Part shown: piece after piece, positions 34,642 to 45,993 of the stretch
Numbering within the stretch: position 1 is the first letter of the stretch
How the letters are laid out: each line of letters opens with the position of its first letter
Assembly: GCA_911728435.2 (NCBI GenBank)
Contig: OU452198.1
Span: 3,720,001 to 3,784,000 of the forward strand
Direction: 5' to 3'
Origin: Apoderus coryli
Lineage: Eukaryota > Arthropoda > Insecta > Coleoptera > Attelabidae
DNA: 64,000 bases
Made by a program: the position numbers and the translations under genes
Notes under the pieces: model-generated
The model's input: only the letters and a program-made list of their open reading frames with translations
What the model was told of the DNA's origin: nothing
The model's database searches: none

Positions 34642-35277
34642 TTAGGGCTTCAATTGAATCCTCTTCTTTTCTGTTTCAGACCATCGAAAGATGTTACCAC
34701 CCGCAGACCACACATTCTTCTGACCATACTTCTTTTTAGCCGTTTGTAGGAGATTGTATCTGGTAGTAGTTAAATCTTCATAAATAGAAACTCTTGAACT
34801 TTTTAAGGACTTTTTGGAGGCACAGATTTCCATCTTTTTCAAAACGGATGAAAAAGTAACCAAAATGACACTGGCTCGCTCCCCATGTTCCTGGCGATCT
34901 TGTATACAAAATGCTTTCTCAATATCACTCTTAGTACAAGAGACGTTCATTTTATCTTTGAAAAAACCAGCGATTTCACTCGTTAAATTATCAACTTGAT
35001 TCACCTGTAAACCACACACACGTATGGTTTTTCTCCTAGTATACTGTTCAAATTTGTCGCAGTTAATTTCTAACTGCCTCAGTTCATGAACATTAGCTGT
35101 CACTGTTTGATCAATGACCTTAATTGAATCACACAACTCATTAATTTTAGTATTTAGGCAAGTTATCTTTTTATCTAATTTATCCTCCAATTGTTGGACA
35201 AATTTAGCACACACTTTTGTAATAAGTTTATCAATATCCTCCTCACTTGCAGATCGAGTTCTTGAACCACCAGCCAT
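34642..35277 (-). CDS. LINE ORF1 protein, 211 residues
   Basis: ORF1 is the RNA-binding partner of ORF2 in the element particle. The N-terminal half (about residues 15-75) is predicted coiled coil. It is followed by CDKFEQYTRRKTIRVCGL, a motif typical of LINE ORF1 proteins with an RRM-like core. The C-terminal part ends in a basic patch (ETEKKRIQLKP). No zinc knuckles are present. Confidence 0.8.
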   Translation of the reverse strand: MAGGSRTRSASEEDIDKLITKVCAKFVQQLEDKLDKKITCLNTKINELCDSIKVIDQTVTANVHELRQLEINCDKFEQYTRRKTIRVCGLQVNQVDNLTSEIAGFFKDKMNVSCTKSDIEKAFCIQDRQEHGERASVILVTFSSVLKKMEICASKKSLKSSRVSIYEDLTTTRYNLLQTAKKKYGQKNVWSAGGNIFRWSETEKKRIQLKP

Positions 35278-35801
35278 TATGTAGTTTGGGGTATTTCGTT
35301 TTATATAATATGTATGTTAGTTGTATAAATGTACAAACAAATTACACACACAATACGTACATGTATAATATTAGGCCTATAAACTTAAATTCAATATTTT
35401 TAAATATATTAATATTTAAGGCAAACATTCACTAATCTATGTAGGTATATCAACAGAGATAAACAACGCAGAGCACAGGTTAAGTCGACTACTCTACCAT
35501 AGTGTCACACTACTACTATAATCCTGCTTCGATACGTAGAAGATAATATACAGGGTCTGGTCACAATTTCCGAAAACTTGCCTAAAAACAGAAATTTTTT
35601 CAAATAGATTTTCTCAAAATTTTAATAAATAAGGCCACTTTTTGATATGTTTAATAAAAAATGTCAAATTTGACAGGTAAAGCGAGTTATGCAAAAACTA
35701 ACTGTGTCTTTGTGGGACCTGAGGGTTGAGGTAATGATGATGCATTATCGCTCCTGTGTGGAAATGATATCACATTTGGAAATATAACTGAGGGAGAGAT
35801 A

Positions 35802-36007
35802 TAATCGATGAGTAGAACCTTTGGCGTAGAACACTAAACTGACAATCGTTTTACCACTTCACCAAAACACTTCTTTTAAATCTCGACGCGCGTTTCGCTA
35901 ACAACTAGTTTTAATTCTCTCCTGAGGATGCTAACATTGTTAGCGAAACGCGCGTCGAGATTTAAAAGAAGTGTTTTGGTGAAGTGGTAAAACGATTGTC
36001 AGTTTAG
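35802..36007 (+). mobile_element. Penelope-like element fragment with 13-bp target duplication
   Basis: The insert is flanked by TGAGGGAGAGATA on both sides (35789-35801 and 36008-36020), and removing it restores the LINE reading. Inside are two perfect 73-base inverted arms (35832-35904 and 35937-36009, the last two bases falling in the duplication) around a 32-base loop. The sequence GCGAAACGCGCGTCGAG with the preceding CTGAGGA is typical of arthropod Penelope-like elements. No RT/GIY-YIG coding sequence is included. Confidence 0.7.
35922..35967 (+). ncRNA. Hammerhead ribozyme core (Penelope-like type, minimal stem III)
   Basis: CTGAGGA (35922-35928) fits the CUGANGA box. GCTAAC/GTTAGC (35930-35935 and 35939-35944) forms stem II with an ATT loop. 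GAAA is at 35945-35948. A two-pair stem III (AC/GT) closes loop GCGC, followed by GTC, with expected cleavage after 35956. GAGA after the site pairs with TCTC just before the box to start stem I. All conserved core bases are present. Such minimal stem III hammerheads are known from Penelope-like retroelements and may act as dimers. Confidence 0.7.
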
Positions 36008-37692
36008 TGAGGGAGAGATAGTTATGGCTGCTCGCAAATTAAAGAACAGGTTTACTACCGGACCTAACGGGATTCCCTCATTCTTGGTCAAAGATACAAT
36101 TTCAGTAATGTGCGTTCCTCTGTGTATAATTTATAACTTAATTTCAAGACGTAATACTTTTCCTATGGTCTGGAAGAATGCTAAGGTGTGTCCTGTTTTC
36201 AAGAGCGGAGATCGTGCGGATATAACCAATTATAGGCCTATATCAATTCTGTCTAATTTTTCTAAATTACTTGAAATAGTCCTTTACAATCGTATTTATC
36301 CAATTGTTCAACATGGGCTGGTCCAGTATCAGCATGGTTTCATTTCACACAAGTCCACACTTACAAATTTGTCAATTTTTTCACAATACATGTCTGGGAC
36401 GTTGGATAACCGCGGTCAGGTTGACGTTGTATACACCGATTTTTGCAAGGCGTTTGATAGAATTGATCATACAATCCTTATACAAAAGCTTCCGCATTTT
36501 GGCTTTAGCGCTGATGCCGTCTGTCTTCTGCAATCTTATATTACTGATAGAGTTCAGTTTGTGTCATACAATGGATATACATCGACATATTATACAGCTC
36601 TATCTGGAGTACCTCAGGGTTCAAATCTGGGACCTCTACTATTTTTATTATTCATTAATGATTTGGTAGAATTATTGAATTGTAGTAAACTGATTTATGC
36701 AGATGACTTAAAGATTTTTACAACGATAAGTACGCCGCAGGATTGTATTTCGCTACAGGGCAGTCTTCAATTGGTGAATGCTTGGTGTGAACAAAACAGA
36801 CTTTCCCTCAATCCTAAGAAATGTAATGTTGTTTCTTATACCCGCAAAACGTCCCCGACCATCTTTTATTATAATGTAAATGGAGTAATTCTTAATCGAA
36901 AGGAGTCTATTAAAGATCTTGGAGTTACTTTTGACATGCATTTCACTTTCAAGGAACATATTACAGATATGGTGGCTGGTGCGACCAAAGCTTATGGCTT
37001 TATTGTTAGAATCAGCAAATATTTCGAGAGTGTCGTTACTTTGAATACTCTATATTTTGCATATGTAAGATCCAAGCTTGAGTATTGCTCTTTGGTCTGG
37101 TACCCCTGCTATGACTGTGATATTCAAATGATTGAGAAAGTTCAGCGTAAATTTTTAAAATGTTTGTGCTTTAAGATTGATGGAACTTACCCGGATCGCG
37201 GAATATCTTACAAATATCTTATTGACCGATTTCAATTCCAAAGTTTAAGTTTAAGGAGAAATTTGTTTAGTATAAGCTTCCTATATAAGATATTCAATAG
37301 TGATGTAGTGTGCCCTGAGCTACTGGAAAAGCTATCTCTGTTAGTTCCGCGTATCAATGCTAGAGGTTCTATTGCATTTTATAATGAGCGAGCCAGAACA
37401 AATGTTATATTAAAATCTCCCATTTATACTATGTGCCGGCAATTTAATTTGGTTAATGATCAGTGTGATATATTTTTTGATTCTCTGAATGAAATATTGT
37501 CTTCCGCGGAATCAATACTAAAGGAACTTGATGTTCATTAATACTTGTGTACTTTGGTTGATTTTCGTTGTTTATTGATGTACCTACTGTTATTTAATAT
37601 AGTTAAGCTTTAGTTATAGTTGGTTTTTGTATGCATTGCTCTGTAAATGGAACTTGTTCTGTTGAGTAATAAAGCTGTTATTATTATTATTA

Positions 37693-38284
37693 TTTCACTA
37701 CTTTTCAATAATAAGAAAATCCCAACAGTCCTGACGAAAAAGCTCCAAAGAAGGCAAAAGCCATCGGCATTTTTTTAATATAATTTGTCTTTCAATAAGG
37801 TTTCAGATCCATTTGGGCTCTAGAAATATTTTTTAATCGAAACATTTTTCGTAGATTGACAGAAAAATTTGTATTTTGCAAAGAACTGTCAGTTAGCAAA
37901 GTGTCACTTTCTCCGACAAGGCAAGATGGTGATCAGCAGACCCCCGCCTGCCCCCTAGCGACGCCGATGATCGTCAGTTGACCTTATTGTCGTCATGTCG
38001 TTCATCTTGCATATTTGCTAAAACCTATAAAACAGTGGTAAATTTATGATAAATGGTCTATGAACACGATTCAATTAATTAATTTAGAAATAGTATTTGT
38101 AGAGTATAAGTAGTCCCTAGCGTACAATGGACAGAGAGATAGTAAATCTCGCTTAATTTTTTAGACACACCTTACAGGTGTTAGAAATAAATAATTGCTG
38201 ACATTCCTAGTAAACGGCCACAATTTTTTCCTTATTTATGATTTTTTTATAATAATAATAATTATCATTATAATAAATTCGTCT
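37693..38284. other. Spacer, no feature recognised
   Basis: Between two LINE remnants. A GC-richer stretch at about 37915-37985 (CCCCCGCCTGCCCCCTAGCG) stands out in base composition but has no coding or RNA signature that I recognise. Confidence 0.35.
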
Positions 38285-39157
38285 TTACTTTCCTAATCCT
38301 TGGAAAACCTCTAAAGTGCTTCCAATCCCTAAAAAGAGTCAAATAACTGAGCATAATGACTTACGGCCAATATCATTGTTGTCGCCAACTTCAAAAATCT
38401 TTGAGAAAATCCTAAGTGACCAAATTAAATACCATCTTAAAAAATATAATGTTTTACCTTTTAAGCAATCAGGATTCCGTAAAGGATATAGTTGCGCAAC
38501 ATCACTGCTATCCAGCAGACGATATTTTTTGTGATATTGATAATGGCAAAGTAGTATCATTGATCTTAGCTGCTAGCAATTCTGAAATACATTGGATTTT
38601 CGTCAAATGCTATCGAACTAATTAAAAGATATCTATCCGGAAGATTTCAATACGTGGAAACTAACAGAGGTTGCTTCACCTCAGGTAGTATATTATGTGG
38701 TGTCCCACAAGGATCGATTTTGGAACCCTTCTTATTCTCAATATATACAGTGACACTCCCAGTAAGTGTTACATTTGGCGATACATTCATGTATGCTGAT
38801 GATAGTCAAATAAAGCACTCTTTTTATGCTCATGATTACGTAGATGCTTGTAGGAAAATTAATTTCGATTTGGAAGCACTTTTGGGCTGGTCGGAGGGAC
38901 ATCAGCTGTCAATAAATCCTTCAAAGACTCAGGTATTGCTCTTTGGTAAAAATAGACAAACCATATCAGATTCTATGCAAATTAAAATTAATGATGTCTC
39001 TTTGAAAGTGTTTCAGAGTGCGAGAAACTTGGGTCTTGTGATGGATTGTGATTTACGCTTTTCTGAGCATATTTCAGGATGCATTTCAAAATCATATTCC
39101 TCCTTGAAAATGTTATACCCACACAGACATATACTTTCAATAGAGCTTAAAACTTAA
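38285..39157 (+). pseudogene. Broken LINE reverse transcriptase fragment
   Basis: Pieces in different frames encode VLPIPKKSQ, LRPISLLSPTSKIFEKIL and QSGFRKGYSCATSLL (38316-38534), then GVPQGSILEPFLFSIY, TFMYADDSQIK and a downstream LSINPSKTQVLLFGKN region (38654-39157). A frameshift and deletion between them remove part of the palm domain. It resembles the intact LINE at 30727-35300 more than the one at 36024, but is a separate family. Confidence 0.8.
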
Positions 39158-39269
39158 ACTAAAGAAAAAATATATAAAAAATTAAAGCAAAATCATTGAA
39201 AGTCGTTCGCGATGCATATAAAAGTTGCTGAGTTTTTTGGGTATTAACTTTCAAGTTATGCCTCACACT

Positions 39270-40830
39270 ATAGCTACATGTGGAAAACTGCGAGAGTAAT
39301 TCAAATTCTGAAGAAGGGAGTCTCTAGTATCATTACTAATTATAGACCTATTTCAATTGTGTGTAATTTTTCTAAATTGTTTGAAATAGTATTCTCCACT
39401 GTTAAAAATTCTATTACAACTAAACAACATGGCTTTTTCTCAGGCAGATCATGCGCGACAAACTTGGCTTGCTTTTCACAGCATGTTTGTGAAGTCTTGG
39501 ACTCGCGTGGTCAAATTGATGTAGTGTATACGGATTTCAGAAAAGCCTTTGATCAGATCGACCACTATGTTCTATTGAGAAAGCTTGAAAATTTTGGTTT
39601 TTCGTCGGGGTTGGTCGGCCTACTTAAATCTTATCTATTGGACCGTCGCGTCGCCAGTTTGTGAAATATGAAGGGTATGAGTCATTCAAGTTTGTACCTA
39701 CATCAGGCGGACCACAGGGATCCCACTTAGGTCCATTGCTGTTTATTATTTTTATTAACGACATTTTCGATTGTGTGTTATGCAATGGGCTGACTTAAAA
39801 CTTTTTGATGAAATTCGTAGCCATGACGACTGTTTGTATCTTCAAAGATGCTTGCATTTTCTTGCAGACGGGTGTGATAGAAACAAGTTGCATCTGAATA
39901 TAGACAAGTGTAATGTGGTGACCTATACGAGAAAAGCCAATAGAATTACTTTTAATTATTACATTGACGGTTCTGTCTTGAATCGAGAGACGGTTCTCAG
40001 GGACTTGGGTGTTTATTTTGATGAGCGTTTCTCTTTTGTGGCTCATGTGGAGCACGTCTCGCGACATTGCACTAAGCTGCTTGGTTTTATCTCTAAGAAA
40101 TTGTAAATATTTTAATAACACCAAAATTTTTAAAATTTTATTTAGTGCTTTTATAAGATCCAGACTGGAATATTGCCAAATTGTATGGCACCCTATCTAT
40201 AATAGACATGCTGAGACTCTAAACGCGGTGCATCGAAGATTTCTGAAATATTTGATATTTAGGGATTATGGTGTTTATCCGCAGAGGAGAGCCGAGTATC
40301 AGATTTTACTATACGAGTGCGGGGAGACCTCACTGGAAAGCCGTTAAGTTTTTGCACAGTCTATTGCATGGATCAACAGACTGCGAGTATTTATTGTCTA
40401 AACTGAATTTTCTAATACCATGACAGGCTGGCAGGCTTAGGTTCACATTTTACGAGGATCCTTGTCGCACCAACATAATGCTTCAGTCTCCTGTACACTA
40501 TATTTGTGACGGTTTTAACAGAATATCGCACTTGCTTGATAACAACCACAGCACGCACACGAATATTGTTGCCACAATGTCGGGTTTGTTTTGGTGAATT
40601 AGAGTAGATACCTACTTATTTGTAGTTTCTGTTATTATATTGAATTATGTTTTGATGGTTTATTCTGTTTTTTCTTTTCTCTTTTTTAATTTTCATTCAT
40701 TCATTTTTCGTATGAAGATATTGTTTTTTGTTCTTTATATAGACACGGACATAATGTGATTATGTTTCCTGTAATTGGGGTTATACCCTGTTGGAAATAA
40801 AGAAGTATTTATTTATTTATTTTACATAAT
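39270..40830 (+). pseudogene. Degraded LINE, second copy of the 36024-type family
   Basis: Frames at 39278-39664, 39771-40106 and 40009-40347 carry NYRPISIVCNFSKLFEIV, QIDVVYTDFRKAFDQIDH and LHLNIDKCNVVTYTRK, closely matching the LINE at 36024-37541. The catalytic YADD box is destroyed: the sequence now reads an equivalent of WADLKLF after a deletion near 39785. Frameshifts lie at about 39660 and 40090. The 3' end (TGTAATTGGGGTTATACCCT then TATTTATTTATTT) is near 40830. Confidence 0.8.
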
Positions 40831-41214
40831 ATATTATTTAGATCTTCGTTAATGTTAACTTCAAAATCATTATAATCATATCGATTAAAGGTGCTAAGCC
40901 ATTATGCTTATTAAATCTAATTAACATTAACAATTAAAATGTGATGCATAAATTCAACAATCACAATGGTCACTTAAAAAAACGTGAATATCAAGTTCCC
41001 ATAGAATTTTAAACAAATAGGCATAGGACATGTGGGGATAATGGAGGTTGCGAACTGTGTTGCTGATTTCCGTGATATTATTATTCAATTTTATTCAGAT
41101 ACATTTAAAATTCCTTTAATTAATTATGTGGATATTAATATACTTGTATATATTACCAATGATGTAATTGTCAATATTTGACGTTTTTGTAAACGTAAAG
41201 TTGATTATGGCTAC

Positions 41215-42330
41215 TAGATGGTTTCTTCTTCTTGAAGTTCCTATCCTCTGTGGATGTTGGCTATCACATTGGTCCAAATCACTCTATTCACCGCCGCTCT
41301 GACTAGTGCTGTTGACGCCATTCCGGTCCATGTTCGCAGATTTCGCAGCCATGATATTCGTCTGCGTCCTGCTGACCTTCGACCCTCTATTTTTTCCTGC
41401 AGGATAAGTTGAAGAGGTATTCCATTTTTCTGCGTTTGACATTTGGTAGGAATTCTAGTTGTCCACCGATGCGTTGCAGTACTGTGTTGTTTGATACGTG
41501 GTGCACCCATGGGATTCTTAGCATGCGGCGATAGCACCACATCTCAAACGCATCTATGCGTTTAGATGAGGCATCAGTAAGGGTCCACGCTTCTGCCCCG
41601 TATAGGAGGTTTAAGAGTACATAGCATTTTAAAATTCTTATTCTGGTATGGATGTTGAGAGATAGGCTGCATAGTATGTTACGCATCTTGTTGAATGTAT
41701 CTCTTGCTTTTTCGATTCGGCATCTTATTTCTCGAGAGTGATCCCAATCCTTATTCAAGGTACAGCCCAGGTATGTAACTGTCTCGGCTACTGTGAGAGC
41801 CACATTGCTGACGGTGAACTGTAAGTTTCCTATGGTATTTTTACTGACAATTAGTATGTGTGTCTTCCTACAGTTTATATTCATACCATATCTCTTGCAT
41901 GCGGTCTCTACACGGTCTATAAGTCTCTGAAGTCCTTCAGCCGTGTCTAGTGTCTACTATAAGGACGGTATCATCAGCATATCTTATGTTGTTTATTATT
42001 TCCACGTTTATTAAAACTCCATCCTCCATGTTCTCCAATGCCTCTTTAAATAGGTGTTCCGAGTATACGTTGAATAGAAGAGGTGACAGTATACAACCTT
42101 GGCGCACTCCTCTTCTTATATTAAACTCTTCCGATGTTTCGTTTTCGACCTGTACAATGGCTTTTTGTTGTAGGTATAGCTTTGATATTATATCTGTGTC
42201 TCTGTCGTCGATCAAAGGCCTTTTTGAAATCTCTGAAGCATGCAAAGACGTCTGCGTTGACGTCCCTTGCTCGTTGGATCAGGACCTGTATGGAGAACAA
42301 GGCCTCTCGAGTGATGGTTTGATTTGACGC
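41215..42330 (-). pseudogene. RTE-like LINE 3' fragment, copy 1
   Basis: Minus-strand frames at 42245-41937, 41884-41387 and 41540-41241 encode RRGVRQGCILSPLLFNVYSE, NIRYADDTVLIV, TVTYLGCTLN, YGAEAWTLT, FEMWCYRRMLRIPWV and GRRRISWLRNLR. This is the C-terminal half of an abundant insect RTE-type endonuclease/RT. Frameshifts separate the three pieces and the 5' half is missing. Confidence 0.82.
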
Positions 42331-42339
42331 TTATGAGCC

Positions 42340-43860
42340 TGCAGAAAAATTTTATTATTATAATGGCACACTAAATTAATTAGTCAAAGTAATATACGAG
42401 GATAGTGAAAATGCTAAAAAATTTTGCATTGCCGATATTTCGGAAACCATGCATTTTCGAAATCAGTAACCTATTAGAAAGTTTCTTTAATTTCTAATGA
42501 TACGTAAGATAAAATTATAAAAATATACCTGTTCCATTTGAAAAAACTGACTTTCGACTGTTTTTATAACACCGTTTTCAGTATAATTTTTTGACCACCC
42601 TGTATGAATAAATCAGAAAATGTCGTACGCATCGGAAAAAGAAGACCTTATTTAATAAGAAAACGCCTGCAAAATGATTACTAAAGACTTCTTTATAAGA
42701 AAAAAATGTGATTATTATTGAGCCCTAAAATGTCAGTTTTGACATAAATCTTGATATACGTCAAAAACAGCTGGATTTAGGTATAGGACATGATACACGA
42801 AAGATGTCTAGAATCTTATGTGGAATCCAAAAATTTCATAATATATAGGGTGTTCTATTTAAAATAACAAAGTCACTATCAACTTCCGGTATAACCGGAA
42901 GTGCTAAGCGGTTGGTATTATGATATTTGAATAGACCATATTTGGCAATACACATTTTCTAGTAAACACGTGGTTCAAGTTTAAATTCGATTAAATCTTG
43001 TTCTGCAACTGCCTGACGACCTTGAACTATATCATTTATATACTCAGTATCCCCTCTAATGTATTCCAAAATTTTGCTTGCTTTGAATGAAATAATCATA
43101 AAAATATTGATTTTTTTGTAGAAGTCGAAAAACGTCAAATTTTTCGCAAACAAAATTGTAGAAAAAAATCTTTTAGGTATAGGATAAGCATTTCCTATAC
43201 CTAAAAGATTTTTTAAATTTTATAGGGAATCTGAAAAAAAAAATAAAAAATGTTGTCCTTCCATTTAAAATAACACAGTAGGTGCTTACTTCCGGTATAA
43301 CCGGAAGTAATATAAACCCCGAAATAGTACATAAATATACAACCTTTCCGATATTACCGAATCCCAAAGTTTCAGCAACATATCTTTTGTAGTTCCCGAG
43401 AACTTTGAATAGGCCACTCAAGATGAATCACCCTGTAGTATTTGCGAATAATTATTAGAATAAAAGTTTCATCAATTTATATGTCATGGTACAATGTACC
43501 ATGTTTATATGTACAGGGCAGTTCAAAAGTTAGAGTCGACTATGTAAAGTGCTGACTACAACTTTGAAGTCACAAACTTACTGGACATACTGTATAATTT
43601 GTAAAATAGATAGCAGATAATTTATTTTACAGCCTATATATTATTCTTTTCTTATTATTTATGCTTCTAGTAAAAATTAGGCTAATCTTAATCATACGCT
43701 ATAATCCCATTTATCGGTGAAAAGTTCATCGGAAAATAATTGTTCCAAATAATTGTGTCATTTATTTGAAACCAAATTATAATGTAATTGACACAAAAAA
43801 AAAATACCGAAAATACACCATTTTACTGGGAAGCATTTTAAGAAATATATAGGGTATATA
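42340..43860. repeat. Cluster of short modules with the CCGG palindrome
   Basis: Two same-direction modules each carry ATTTAAAATAACA followed by CTTCCGGTATAACCGGAAG (about 42884 and 43290). They are preceded by AGGGTGTTC or a related start. Boundary-like ACCCTGTA/ACAGGG strings recur (42598, 43428, 43513). Related modules appear at 43990, 45860 and 46815. No coding sequence is seen. Confidence 0.55.
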
Positions 43861-43871
43861 CGATATACCGG

Positions 43872-45993
43872 GTGTCCCACCCGGAAGGGATTCGATCGAT
43901 TATGGAGAAACTACACTGTGGAACAATCTGAAAATCTGGTGTAGTACTTAGGTCAATGGGGTCAATTCGACTGAAATGTTTTCAAGAATCTAGCACTTTC
44001 GGTTATACCGGAAATGGGTGTCAACTTCCTTATTTCAAATACGACCCTATATAAATTATATATTTTTTGGATTCTCCTTGTAGTTCTAAACATATTTCAT
44101 GCACAATGTGTTATACCTATCGCCAGCCGTTTTCGAAATATTTGAAATTTTATGTCAAAAATGACGTTTTCAGTATAAAGAATAATAACAATTTTTTATT
44201 ATATGGAAGCTTTAATAATTTAATTTGTTAGAATATCCTAGGAGATATATAGATCTACTTTAGGCGCCTACGTATATTTTTTTAGTAAATATTAAAACAG
44301 GGTATCTGGTATCTGAAAAAAAGGGGAAAAATCAAATTGAAAAAAGTATCAAAATTCAAAATTTTTAAATGGCAACCCCCCATTTTGTATATTTTTTATT
44401 TTTTTGCATCAAAAATAAGGTCAAGTTTATGAAAGGATGTCTATCCCAAAAACTGATAGTTTTCAAAATATTGGCAATTTTACATTTTTCTATTACATGT
44501 GGTACAGTGATATGAATTTGAAATTTAATTGATTTTAGTTGGCCATGATGGCTTTAGATAGCAAATAAATATGACACTTGCCAAAAATAATCAACAATTA
44601 TGACAAATTGTAGACATTAATTAGTAGTAATAATCATGGCGGGCGTATAAATTATACTAACGCATACTATCTAAATTTGAGTGATGTCACAAACTTGTGA
44701 TACATATGCTGCCAGGTACGCAGAAAAACACAGGCCATCACTAAAAGTTGTGAAATGGATAATAGATAATTTCAAAAATTTCGGGTCTGTAAAGACAAAA
44801 ATAAAACGAAGGAAACCTATTTGTGACGATGAAGCTGTAGAAATAGCTATACTGGGGTACTTCCCCAAACATCTATTCGGCTGGCAACACATGAACAATT
44901 AATTTTGAGATGTGAAAAGTGTTTAGAAGTTCAAGGTCAAAATTTTGAACATTTGTTAAAGTAATTTTTTTTATGAGTTGACCTTAGATAAGTTTGTATC
45001 ATACGTTCACGTTATTCGTTAATAAAATTCTTCACAGACTCGAAACTTTCGAAATTATGTATTATTAGTTTAACAACTTTTGGTGATGTTTTATGTTTTT
45101 CTGGGTATTTGGTAGCAAATGTTATCACACGTTCTTGTTATCACTCTGTCACATTATCCATAAATAATAACAAATTTAGATAGTATTCGTTAGTATGATT
45201 TATACGCCCGCCATGATTATTACTACTAATTAATATATACAATTTGTCATAATTGTTGATTATTTTTGTCAAGTGTCATATTTATTTGCTATCTAAAGCC
45301 ATCATGGCCAACTAAAATCAATTAAATTTCAAATTCATATCACTATTGTAATAGAAAAATGTAAAATTGCCAATATTTTGAAAACTATCAGTTTTTGGGA
45401 TAGACATCCTTTCATAAAATTGCCCTTATTTTTGATGCAAAAAAATATAAAATAACCCCCCATTTTATATTTTTTTTATATATATATATATATATATATT
45501 TAAAAATTTTGAATTTTAACACTTTTGTCAATTTGATTTTTTACCCTTTTTTTCAAATACCCTGTATTAATATTTACTCAAAAAATATACGTAGGCGCCT
45601 AAAGTAGGTCTATATCTCCTAGGATATTCTAACTAATAAAATTATTACAGCTTCCATATAATAAAAAATTGTTATTATTCTTTATTCTGATCATTTATTC
45701 ATTTTTGACATAAAATTTCAAATATTTCGAAAAAACGGCTGGCGATAGGTATAACATATTATGCATGAAATATGTTTAGAATTACAAAGAGAATCCAAAA
45801 AATATATAATTTCCATAGGGTCATATTTGAAATAAGGAAGTTGACACCCATTTCCGGTATAACCGGAAGTGCTAGATTCTTGAAAACATTTGAGCCGAAT
45901 TGGTTCCGTCGACCTAAGTACTACACCAGATTTTCAGATTCTTCCACAGTGTAGTTCCTCCCTAATCGATCGAATCCCTTCCCGGTGGGACAC
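43872..45993. mobile_element. Long-armed inverted-repeat element 1 with central HTH fragment
   Basis: The left arm, 43872-44677, starts GTGTCCCACCCGGAAGGGAT. The right arm, 45174-45993, is its inverse, about 810 bases with scattered substitutions and small indels. The central 500 bases contain a plus-strand helix-turn-helix fragment. Each arm carries the CCGG palindrome module. The right arm has a TA microsatellite (45477-45499) that the left lacks. It looks like a foldback or long-TIR DNA transposon without its catalytic domain. Confidence 0.75.
44681..44902 (+). pseudogene. DUF4817-like helix-turn-helix fragment in element 1
   Basis: The 73-residue frame reads CDTYAARYAEKHRPSLKVVK then DNFKNFGSVKTKIKRRKP. 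The order A-x-x-YAE-x-x-P, a second helix, F-x-x-x-GSV and basic residues matches the N-terminal HTH (DUF4817-type) found in arthropod transposon proteins. There it acts in DNA binding. The first helix (usually preceded by a YGEC motif) is missing or diverged, and no DDE domain follows. The start codon is uncertain. I read it as a remnant. Confidence 0.6.

Larger units (their letters stand above)
30727..35300 (-). mobile_element. Apparently intact LINE (CR1/L2/Jockey group), minus strand
   Basis: Read on the minus strand the element has a 5' UTR, ORF1 (35277-34642), a spacer of about 830 bases, ORF2 (33814-30989), a short 3' UTR and a (TTA)n tail (30727-30763). Both frames are open, so this copy could be active. 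The 5' boundary is uncertain, somewhere above 35277. Confidence 0.85.
35700..37692 (+). pseudogene. 5'-truncated LINE reverse transcriptase, interrupted by an insertion
   Basis: The open frame 36024-37541 encodes RT motifs: TGPNGIPSFL, NYRPISILSNFSKLLE, DVVYTDFCKAFDRIDH, GVPQGSNLGPLLFLLF and YADDLKIF, plus a C-terminal region. The frame continues upstream as NITEGEIV, but a 206-base insertion (35802-36007) splits it from earlier sequence. The true ORF therefore began further 5' and the ATG at 36024 is internal. A TAATAAAGCTG then (TTA)n tail closes it near 37692. The endonuclease domain is missing. It belongs to a family different from the intact LINE at 30727-35300. Confidence 0.85.
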
